Source: an uncultured Prevotellaceae bacterium
GTDB lineage: Bacteria; Bacteroidota; Bacteroidia; Bacteroidales; Bacteroidaceae
Direction: 5' to 3'
DNA: 64,000 nucleotides
Assembly: GCA_902764705.1 (NCBI GenBank)
Contig: CACWWZ010000004.1
Location: 1-64,000 of the forward strand
Each line of letters starts with the position of its first letter. Position 1 is the stretch's first letter. Under the pieces are notes generated by a model that worked only from the letters and a program-made list of their open reading frames with translations, searched no databases and was not told the DNA's origin. The position numbers and the translations under genes were made by a program. Positions 1 to 6,356 of the stretch are shown here, one piece after another.

Positions 1-43
1 CTTCATCATTTTAGTGTAGCTATATTTAGCAGTCTTATGGTTG

Positions 44-74
44 CAAAAGTAGTAAATATTTTGCAAAGCACAAA
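44..74 (-). promoter_or_regulatory. Leftward Bacteroidetes-type promoter at the window edge
   Basis: On the minus strand TTTG (74-71), a 19-nt spacer and TACTTTTG (51-44) match the Bacteroidetes housekeeping promoter TTTG-N19-TAnnTTTG. Two adjacent ATG codons on the minus strand (bases 9-7 and 6-4) would start a leftward gene almost wholly outside the window, so its product cannot be named. Confidence 0.55.
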
Positions 75-114
75 ATATTTCCACCAATTATTTTAAAAGG
101 ACCACGTTCGCATG

Positions 115-168
115 GCCACACTCTGCTTGCAGAGAACGCCACACTCTCAAAGAGAGAAGGCCACACTC
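115..168. repeat. Tandem GCCACACTC units, each carrying a small hairpin
   Basis: GCCACACTC recurs at 115, 138 and 160, a 22-23 bp period. The first unit continues into the hairpin CTCTGC-tt-GCAGAG and the second into CTCT-caaa-GAGAG, so the frame is conserved while the hairpin sequence changes. It lies at the 3' end of the ORF6N remnant; its function is unknown. Confidence 0.55.
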
Positions 169-396
169 AGCATTCCTATTCCTTCGCGTGTAAATGCATA
201 GGGAAGGGTTCTTATCTTCGATATGTCTTTTGTGGTCGCAAATTGCGACCGCAAAAGCGTAATCGTCTTATTTTCAGTCTGTTTTGCGGTCGCAATTTGC
301 GACATCAAGATCTTTGCGCCATCATTATGGCTTGGATTGGAGGTCACAATTTGTGACTTCCAATTAGCGGTTTGCTCGGAATTGTTAAAATTTGTA
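147..396 (-). pseudogene. Remnant of an ORF6N-domain protein
   Basis: The minus-strand reading frame ends with a stretch containing LRSQFATTK and LPYAFTREGIGMLS. This resembles the C-terminal half of ORF6N domains (LRSQ..TS...RRYLPYAFTEQGVAMLS), DNA-binding modules of phage-like and mobile regulators. The N-terminal half of the domain is absent: upstream of about 396 the frame runs into the 72-bp direct repeat. The SQ[IF][VA]T motif occurs three times (SQIVTSN, SQIATAK, SQFATTK), each from a separate short palindrome (343-357, 289-303, 234-250). Loss of the N-terminus plus internal multiplication suggests a decayed gene. The family call rests on motif resemblance only. Confidence 0.5.
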
Positions 397-468
397 ATTT
401 CGGTAGTTCCGACTACCGAATTCGTCTCAATGTCTTTCCATATGACAGGTACCAGTCCCATGTCATGC
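397..468. repeat. 72-bp direct repeat, copy A (contains 26-bp core copy 1)
   Basis: These 72 bases recur without a mismatch at 1149-1220. The unit begins with a hairpin whose arms are TTCGGTAG and CTACCGAA (399-420, loop TTCCGA). It ends with the 26-bp core at 443-468, itself an imperfect hairpin with arms ATGACAGG and CC-a-TGTCAT. The core recurs alone at 6012 and 9753. Confidence 0.9.
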
Positions 469-607
469 TCAGACAGATAGCAAATTTACAAAAAAATCCC
501 CCTTCCATCAAGCCCCCCAAAACCTGCTCAAAACCCCAATTTTGTGCAATGAAAAAATACTTTTCGCATGATGCACCTCCTCAATCTTTGCTTTTTTGCG
601 CGAAAAG

Positions 608-639
608 TTTGCATTTCTAGAAAATAATACCTATCTTTG
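608..639 (+). promoter_or_regulatory. Promoter of the antitoxin/toxin remnant
   Basis: TTTG (608-611), 20 nt, TATCTTTG (632-639), 27 nt before the antitoxin ATG. It is an intact consensus promoter although the downstream toxin is destroyed. Confidence 0.7.
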
Positions 640-666
640 CTGCCGTAATTAAATAGAATAATAATC

Positions 667-903
667 ATGGAAGCAGCAACTGTACAGTCAACGCCGTTCA
701 CCCCGTTCCAGATTGAAATGTTGGAACTGATTTCAAGAGTTACTTCTGAGGCGGAGATGCGTGACATCCGACGAATGCTTGGCCAGTATTTTGCCAAGCA
801 GGCAGAAGATGCCATTGACCGCCTTTGGGACGAAGGTATACTCAACGACGGTGTCATGGAGGAGTGGAAAAAAGAACACATGCGCACGCCATACAAGCGA
901 TGA
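667..903 (+). CDS. Putative antitoxin of a PIN-type toxin-antitoxin pair
   Basis: A 78-residue acidic, helix-rich protein with no signal peptide. Its end (WKKEHMRTPYKR) resembles small Bacteroidetes proteins that sit just upstream of PIN-domain toxins and are taken as their antitoxins. The stop codon overlaps the next ATG (TGATG at 901-905), the tight coupling expected of such a pair. The downstream PIN toxin survives only as two fused ends, so this would now be an orphan antitoxin. It has its own consensus promoter and lies between the two copies of the 72-bp repeat. Family assignment is from memory of the C-terminal motif and context; direct DNA binding is not evident. Confidence 0.6.
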   Translation: MEAATVQSTPFTPFQIEMLELISRVTSEAEMRDIRRMLGQYFAKQAEDAIDRLWDEGILNDGVMEEWKKEHMRTPYKR

Positions 904-984
904 TGAACATAGTTTTGGACACACACGCCATTTCCCAAAATCGAGGTTGTTGATATCGACGAGTTCCTAAATATTCTACGATAG
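903..984 (+). pseudogene. PIN-domain toxin remnant with large internal deletion
   Basis: The frame opens with MNIVLDTHA, resembling the start of PIN-domain ribonucleases (MxIVLDTN, first catalytic Asp). After about nine codons it jumps frame. A +1 frame then reads FPKIEVVDIDEFLNILR followed by TAG at 982-984, resembling the C-terminal end of the same family. Only about 27 of the usual 130-140 residues remain, so it cannot be active. The N-terminal match is strong but short; the C-terminal match is inference. Confidence 0.5.
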
Positions 985-985
985 C

Positions 986-1118
986 CCCATCTTCCTTCTA
1001 ACATCTTCGTTCTTACATCATACATCAGCCCTCATCCCTCATCCCTCTTCCCTCATACATCTTCCTTCTTACATCAGCCATCAGCCATCAGCCCTCATCC
1101 CTCTTCCATCATCCATCT
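986..1118. repeat. Low-complexity CATC-rich array
   Basis: About 130 bp made of irregular repeats of CATC, CATCAGCC, CATCCCTC and CTTCCTTCTTACATC, with no plausible coding frame. Similar TTACATCAGACAT units occur inside prmC near 29620. It separates the toxin remnant from repeat copy B. Confidence 0.75.
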
Positions 1119-1148
1119 TAATGTCATTCTCCTGTCCCCATGCCATAC

Positions 1149-1220
1149 ATTTCGGTAGTTCCGACTACCGAATTCGTCTCAATGTCTTTCCATATGACAG
1201 GTACCAGTCCCATGTCATGC
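1149..1220. repeat. 72-bp direct repeat, copy B (contains 26-bp core copy 2)
   Basis: Identical over 72 bases to 397-468, in the same orientation. The hairpin with arms TTCGGTAG/CTACCGAA is at 1151-1172 and the 26-bp core at 1195-1220. Together the two copies bracket the antitoxin and toxin remnant. Confidence 0.9.
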
Positions 1221-1240
1221 CATTGGAAGGTAGAATAAAC

Positions 1241-1281
1241 AAGAAAGGACGAGCCCTCACACGTGGGTCTCGTCCTTTCTT
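1241..1281 (-). terminator. Rho-independent terminator after the 37-residue peptide gene
   Basis: Arms AAGAAAGGACGAG and CTCGTCCTTTCTT form a 13-bp stem around a short loop. On the minus strand a T-rich tract follows. It would end the leftward transcript of the surface protein and peptide gene, and its symmetry could also stop rightward transcription. Confidence 0.75.
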
Positions 1282-1312
1282 TTCTAATTTAGGAGAATAT
1301 TTTTGTCAATTC

Positions 1313-1426
1313 TTAATCGCCCTCGCCACCCCATCCAGGAATTGGATCACTGCTACCAACAAGTATATGTGCTTTTCCTTGAATTTGATAAATTCTCATT
1401 GTGGGCTTCTTATATTCTTTCTTCAT
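1313..1426 (-). CDS. Tiny MKKxYxKP peptide downstream of a surface protein
   Basis: A 37-residue ORF beginning MKKEYKKPTMRIYQIQGKA, then a small Gly/Ser/Asp-rich tail ending GWGGEGD. Its ATG is 16 nt after the stop of the 1452-residue surface protein, with GGAGG 10 nt upstream. An in-frame ATG five codons earlier abuts that stop codon and is an alternative start. A second gene of the same shape (MKKQYMKPSMEVV..) follows the other GLUG protein at 9433. The set has a conserved basic N-terminus with Pro and a short variable tail; similar short ORFs are, as far as I know, common and unassigned in Bacteroidetes. No signal peptide or membrane helix is visible. Function unknown; a peptide-precursor role is speculation. 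Confidence 0.6.
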   Translation of the reverse strand: MKKEYKKPTMRIYQIQGKAHILVGSSDPIPGWGGEGD

Positions 1427-1441
1427 TGTGTTATCCTCCAT

Positions 1442-4400
1442 TTATTTGATTACAACCTTATATCTATTATTGATATACAATCCCTTCTTAGTGGGCTTTC
1501 CGTCGAGTTTACGACCATTCATGTCATACCAGCCATCGAACGAGAGTTCGCCCGTCTGTGTGTCGAGAGTACCGATAGCGGTAGTCTCACCGCCTCGGCT
1601 CACAAGACGCACGGTGATGCTCTGAGGCAGACCGTCACCTGCAGCACGTGTCACGCCACGGGCTGGAGCCGGGGCTGATGTGCCGATATACGACAGATAG
1701 CAGCGCATGGGTTTCATCCATGCTCCAGGGGCAAAGCGAACAAACTGACCTGCCGTAATCGTCGTGGTGCCATCCGTTGCTGTCCCGCTTGTGGCAGCAA
1801 AGCCATAGTCTTTATCAGAATCACTTGATGTCCATGTCTTTTTGGTGTATGTGCCGTGGAACTCCCAATTAGCATCTCCAGAGGTTCCGCTGCAATTACC
1901 TCCTTCGCTTGCTGGTTTCAGCGTCACAGTACCGTCCGTCATATTAGGAATGTTCGGGAATGTCATCTCTGTCCCGCTTGGCATAAACAGATACGGGGTG
2001 TTTGCCGTCAGCGAGGTTACTGCTGTATTGCCAGGTTCCTTCATTGTTGCCTCCCATTTGTTTTCTGAGTCATTCCATGCCACACCCACGAATGCGTAGA
2101 ACTTACCACCCTCACCGTTATTGCAGGTATAGTCAAATGGCAGCATCACCGTCGAAGCCTGTCCGCTGTGGAATTCACGGTTTATCTTCACATCCTTTAC
2201 TGCGACTGTCGCTGTAATGTTAAGATCGGTTTCCGATGTTCCGTCAAATATAGCAGTATATCCATTCTGGTCTTGCGTAAATGACAGCGGACCGCCACTA
2301 ACTCCGTCTATTGTCACAGGCTTTGGCACGATCTTAAATGTCACGTCATTCTTCGTGCCAGCATAGCCCGTACTATTTGCCTTGGCAGTGATGTTGACGG
2401 TGGCCGTGCCGACGTTCGTATTGTTCGAGAAAGAGATGTCGCATTGGTCGGTGATGACGGTCTCGCCGTCCTTCACTACGACTAACGCAGTCGGCTTAAT
2501 CTCGCTACCCGTCCATTCCTGATCGGCGATGGCTGCGATGGTGATGTCGCCGTTTTCTAAAGACTTCTTCCACTTAGCCCAGAACGTCTTATCGCCCGTC
2601 GAACCCTTTGCAATGGTGGTCGTAGCGGGAGTATTAAACTCTGCATCGCTAAACCATCCTGCAAACACATACCCCTCCTTGCTGGGGTTGTTCAGCGTGA
2701 TGGCTGCACTCTCAATGGTGTATGTCGTGGGGTTCGCAGTCGCAAAGGTGGCTCCATCTACGCCGTTGTAGTTGATGTTATAGGTAATAGGCACAAGCGT
2801 CACTGTAAGGTCGAGACCAGCATATGTGTACGCATCATTGTCTGATATAAACTGGAGGGTCATACTCTGCCCAGAACTTGTGACGGTTGTAATGGGCGTC
2901 GCTTTGCCAGATTCATACAAACTAACTGCCTTATCAATGAGTATAGTACCGCTCGCACTGCTGTTGTCATAAACATTCAGATAGTCGTGATAAGGGCCAG
3001 TATCGTCATCTATCATCACATTACCCGAAAGCCGCAACACATAACCCACAGGGGCTGTCAGCGTGAGCGTTCCGTTGCAGTTGTTGCTGTATATTTCATT
3101 CTCGCCACCATCGTCATACACCTTGAAAGACCTTACCCCCGAAGGAATGGTGACGGTTTTGCCGCCTGTAGCAGGCATATTGATATACAGTCCACCATCT
3201 ACAGTCAGATTGTTTGTAAACTGTGGCGTGACGGAAACGGCAGTGATAGGCATCTTGAATGATGCGGTGTTGCTGGTATGCCAATTACCATTCGTCACGG
3301 GATATGTGCTGCTGCCATCACTGACGATGATTTCCTTGAGCAAATAATCATCAGATGGCGTGGCTGTCAGGTTAACGGTCTCATTTACTTTGGCAGAAGT
3401 CTTGTCGATGCTGGTAATGCTGCCGCCTGTAACTGGATTGACGGTGATAGTGTTGTTTGCAGTGGTGCTACCGACTGTCACGGTCAGGTCAAGACCAGAG
3501 AAGTTAGCCATATCGTTCGTTTTGAAATAGAGCGTTACGCTCTGACCAGAACTGACAACTGGAGTGATGGTCTTCTTCACGCCATCCATACTGCTGTGCG
3601 TCTGTGGAAGAAGTTCTGTGCCGCTGGCACTGGTGCCGTCATACACAATCAGATAATCATAATTATCGACATTTTCTGTCGCTACGCTGCCCGATACTTG
3701 CAGCACATATTCATTGGTGGGAGCGGTCAGTGTGAGCGTACCATTGCAGTTGCTGCTGTAATTGCCATTCTTGCCACCATTATCGTACACCTTGAAAGAA
3801 GTGACACCCGACGGAATGCTGTAGGAAACATTGCCAGTAGCAGGCATATTGATAAAGAGCCCGCTGGCGGCTGTCAACGAGGTGGTGAAGATCGGGGTGA
3901 CGGTAACATCGCCGCCAGGCATTGTGAAGGTGATGGTATTGTCATTCATGCCGTCCCAGTTGATGGAAACATTATCGCTGCTGCCATACGCAACGCTGAC
4001 ATCGCTGAGCATGTAACCACTTGTCGGAGTACCGACGGTAAGTGTGACTGCCTCGCCTGGCTTGGCCGTAGTATTGTCGCTGGTGACGCTGCCGCCTGTA
4101 ACGGTATTAACTGTAATACTATGCTCTGTTGTAACAAGGAGTCTCACAGTAAGATTAAGACCAGCACAGCAGCCCATTTGTGTTGATTCGAAATAGATCG
4201 TCATGCTCTGTCCCGAACTGATTACAGTGGAGATGGCTGTCGGGGTGCAGTCAGAAGTACTGCTCACTCTGTCAAGGAGTTTCGTGCCGCTGGCTTCATT
4301 GTTGTCATAGACAGTCAGAAAGTCATAAGTCGCTTCTGTCATCATACTGCCTGACAGTTGTAGCACATAGCCTGCGGGAGCTGTCAAAACGAGCGTACTA

Positions 4401-5800
4401 TTTAAATTTGCGCTATAGTTGCCATTTTTCCCTCCATCGTCATAGACCTTGAGGCTTGACAACCCTGCGGGCAGGGTGATGGTATTTGTTCCACTTCCCC
4501 CTGGGATGTTCACATAAAAGTAACCATCCTGACCCTTGGTATAATCATTATCAACAGACAATCCCTCAGGAGACTCCGAGACAGAGAAGTTGATTGTCTT
4601 AGAACCTGTGTAACCACTGCCGTCTTTGGCGGTGATGGTCAGCGTGTAGTTGCCAATCGCCGTAACGGATGTCACCGCCTGACCGTTGATAGTGGCTGTA
4701 TAGTGAATGTCTTTCGTCAAGTCAGTACCATCGAAAGCCTTCACGCTATAGGTAATGTCGATGGCAGAACCGTCCTTCCATAAATAAACGTTCTGCATAC
4801 CGTTGACAGTGGCGTTTGAAAGGTTATGTATGTCTAAGATTGGTACGACCTTGTCATTCTTCACCTTCCAGCCGGAGCCAAGAACTGCAGCAAGTTCTTC
4901 ATTGGTTCTTTCTCCTACAGCCTGGCCATCAGTAATGCCAAAGGTTACAGTATAGTAACAATTTGTAAATGTATAATTAACCCCACTCTTTCGGCGCATA
5001 TAAGTATGACTATTGCCATCATTACTGCCATCGTGATTCATAGTAGTCCCCGACGGAGCAAAAAGACAATTTTCAAAATTGATGGTTCCGCTCGCTGCCC
5101 ATCCCAGCATACCCGCATTTATACCCGAATTGGTATTATTACTGTTTCCTTGATGCAAGTCGCCGCTGAACAGGCAGTTCTCGATAGTGACCGTGCCACC
5201 AGCCATTCTTCCGACAAGACCGGCGTTATTCCTACTATAGTCAGTGCCATCTTGATTGTTCGTAATGGTAACGTTACTCACACAATTCTCAATGTTGACG
5301 GTACCGCCCAGAATCTCACCAATGATTCCGGCTGAATTAGATCGGGTAGAAGTTACACTTCCCTCAACGCGCAGATATTTAATGGTTGCGCCGTTGATAA
5401 AGTGGAACGGAGCGCATTTGGCCTCGGTTCCATCTATGTTGACCGTCAATGTCTTACCGTTGCCGTCAAATGTACCTTTGAATGGATGATCGCTTGTACC
5501 AGCCATAGTGGAAGCGGTGACGGGATTCGCGCTGTTGTCAAATGTGTCCGCGAGTCTTACGTACTTGCCCTCATACGACTCCGTGCCATTGGATACGTTA
5601 CTGGCAAATGTATTCCAGTCCGAAGCATCGCTAATGATGTACGGGGTCTCAGCCGAGCCGTCGCCCGTAATCGTCGCCCACGCCGTCTGCGCGGTCAGGG
5701 TGAGCAGAACTGTCACGAGCAGAATCACCGCCACCTGCCTTGTGCTGCACTGCCGCGAAGCCATCGGCGCCAAGAAAAATTGCATAATGGTCTGTTTCAT
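1442..5800 (-). CDS. Large T9SS-exported surface protein with GLUG, CUB-like and InlB-type repeats
   Basis: 1452 residues. An N-terminal signal peptide (about 1-43) ends TAQTAWA. Residues about 90-290 hold GLUG-type repeats (IENCLFSG, GLVGRMAGG). Three CUB-like modules follow (about 415-560, 640-790, 850-1000), each with KVYDxGGxxGxYS and a VYDxxxASGTxLL segment. They are separated by divergent InlB B-repeat units; one Listeria-Bacteroides repeat contains GYVFAGWFSD. The C-terminus (GWYDMNGRKLDGKPTKKG followed by LYINNRYKVVIK) is a T9SS-type sorting tail. It would be secreted and anchored or released by PorU, whose gene lies at 38 kb, and probably binds host or glycan surfaces. Ligand unknown. 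It is followed by the 37-residue peptide gene. Confidence 0.75.
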   Translation of the reverse strand: MKQTIMQFFLAPMASRQCSTRQVAVILLVTVLLTLTAQTAWATITGDGSAETPYIISDASDWNTFASNVSNGTESYEGKYVRLADTFDNSANPVTASTMAGTSDHPFKGTFDGNGKTLTVNIDGTEAKCAPFHFINGATIKYLRVEGSVTSTRSNSAGIIGEILGGTVNIENCVSNVTITNNQDGTDYSRNNAGLVGRMAGGTVTIENCLFSGDLHQGNSNNTNSGINAGMLGWAASGTINFENCLFAPSGTTMNHDGSNDGNSHTYMRRKSGVNYTFTNCYYTVTFGITDGQAVGERTNEELAAVLGSGWKVKNDKVVPILDIHNLSNATVNGMQNVYLWKDGSAIDITYSVKAFDGTDLTKDIHYTATINGQAVTSVTAIGNYTLTITAKDGSGYTGSKTINFSVSESPEGLSVDNDYTKGQDGYFYVNIPGGSGTNTITLPAGLSSLKVYDDGGKNGNYSANLNSTLVLTAPAGYVLQLSGSMMTEATYDFLTVYDNNEASGTKLLDRVSSTSDCTPTAISTVISSGQSMTIYFESTQMGCCAGLNLTVRLLVTTEHSITVNTVTGGSVTSDNTTAKPGEAVTLTVGTPTSGYMLSDVSVAYGSSDNVSINWDGMNDNTITFTMPGGDVTVTPIFTTSLTAASGLFINMPATGNVSYSIPSGVTSFKVYDNGGKNGNYSSNCNGTLTLTAPTNEYVLQVSGSVATENVDNYDYLIVYDGTSASGTELLPQTHSSMDGVKKTITPVVSSGQSVTLYFKTNDMANFSGLDLTVTVGSTTANNTITVNPVTGGSITSIDKTSAKVNETVNLTATPSDDYLLKEIIVSDGSSTYPVTNGNWHTSNTASFKMPITAVSVTPQFTNNLTVDGGLYINMPATGGKTVTIPSGVRSFKVYDDGGENEIYSNNCNGTLTLTAPVGYVLRLSGNVMIDDDTGPYHDYLNVYDNSSASGTILIDKAVSLYESGKATPITTVTSSGQSMTLQFISDNDAYTYAGLDLTVTLVPITYNINYNGVDGATFATANPTTYTIESAAITLNNPSKEGYVFAGWFSDAEFNTPATTTIAKGSTGDKTFWAKWKKSLENGDITIAAIADQEWTGSEIKPTALVVVKDGETVITDQCDISFSNNTNVGTATVNITAKANSTGYAGTKNDVTFKIVPKPVTIDGVSGGPLSFTQDQNGYTAIFDGTSETDLNITATVAVKDVKINREFHSGQASTVMLPFDYTCNNGEGGKFYAFVGVAWNDSENKWEATMKEPGNTAVTSLTANTPYLFMPSGTEMTFPNIPNMTDGTVTLKPASEGGNCSGTSGDANWEFHGTYTKKTWTSSDSDKDYGFAATSGTATDGTTTITAGQFVRFAPGAWMKPMRCYLSYIGTSAPAPARGVTRAAGDGLPQSITVRLVSRGGETTAIGTLDTQTGELSFDGWYDMNGRKLDGKPTKKGLYINNRYKVVIK

Positions 5801-5965
5801 ATTTATCTTATTATTTTATGGTTCCACCCAAATTCCGCAGCACTTTAATTTAACTTTCTTTATAAGTACCTGAGCAACTTTTTGTTGTTCAGGATTTGGC
5901 CATGTCAGATTTTTCACTTACCTTAGTGCTGCAAATCAAGACAAGCAAAATCATCAATGACATGG

Positions 5966-5973
5966 CAAAGGTA
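5966..5973 (-). promoter_or_regulatory. Possible -7 box for the 1452-residue surface protein
   Basis: TACCTTTG on the minus strand about 165 nt before the ATG at 5800. No good TTTG lies at the right distance, so this is weak. The leader between carries an inverted pair TCAGATTTTT / AAAAATCTGA (about 5904-5913 and 5979-5988). Confidence 0.35.
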
Positions 5974-6011
5974 CAACAAAAATCTGATGTAATCGACTCC
6001 CACCTAGGTGG

Positions 6012-6037
6012 TGACAGGTACCAGTCCCATGTCATGC
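6012..6037. repeat. 26-bp palindromic core repeat, copy 3
   Basis: Same core as at 443 and 1195 (begins TGACAGGTACC, ends CCCATGTCATGC), here without the 5' part of the 72-bp unit. It is preceded by the palindrome CACCTAGGTG (6001-6010) and followed by CGATC-cta-GATCG. It sits between the 5' ends of two divergent surface-protein genes, so it is not a terminator for either. Confidence 0.85.
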
Positions 6038-6193
6038 TCTCGATCCTAGATCGCATGCTATCGTAGGAATGCAAAAAGTAGGAGATAAAGCTTGTTTTAT
6101 GCAAATAATCCTTGAAATATTTGCATATATCAAAATTTTTGAGATTTAACACTATTTAATTGTATGGTTACACTTATTGTTGAATTTTCTTCG

Positions 6194-6356
6194 TAACTTT
6201 GCCCCCTGAAAGCAGGCGAGTCTCGGCGGCACCTCAGCAATTGGAACGAGTTCCATTGCGTTCGGTTTGCACGAGCCTTGACACGCGAAAGCGGGCGAGT
6301 CTGCTCACGTTCGACCAAATACGCTTAAACATTAACAATATAATCAAATCTTAAAA
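6194..6356 (+). promoter_or_regulatory. Promoter -7 box and structured leader of the 979-residue surface protein
   Basis: TAACTTTG (6194-6201) is a -7 box without a clear -33. About 150 nt of GC-rich leader follow, containing a hairpin CAAT-t-GGAAC-ga-GTTCC-a-TTG near 6239-6257 and two GCGAGTCT units (about 6216 and 6294). Its composition differs from the AT-rich spacers elsewhere, suggesting a structured leader or an imported segment. Confidence 0.4.

Noticed and set aside
147-461. A complete 104-residue protein
   Set aside because: Its first part is the translated 72-bp repeat; only the remainder resembles ORF6N.
1121-1678. 185-residue plus-strand ORF over repeat copy B
   Set aside because: Runs through the 72-bp repeat, a terminator and antisense to two genes; no credible protein features.
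3278-4186. 302-residue plus-strand ORF inside the 1452-residue gene
   Set aside because: Antisense to repeated CUB-like modules; no signal peptide or family match.
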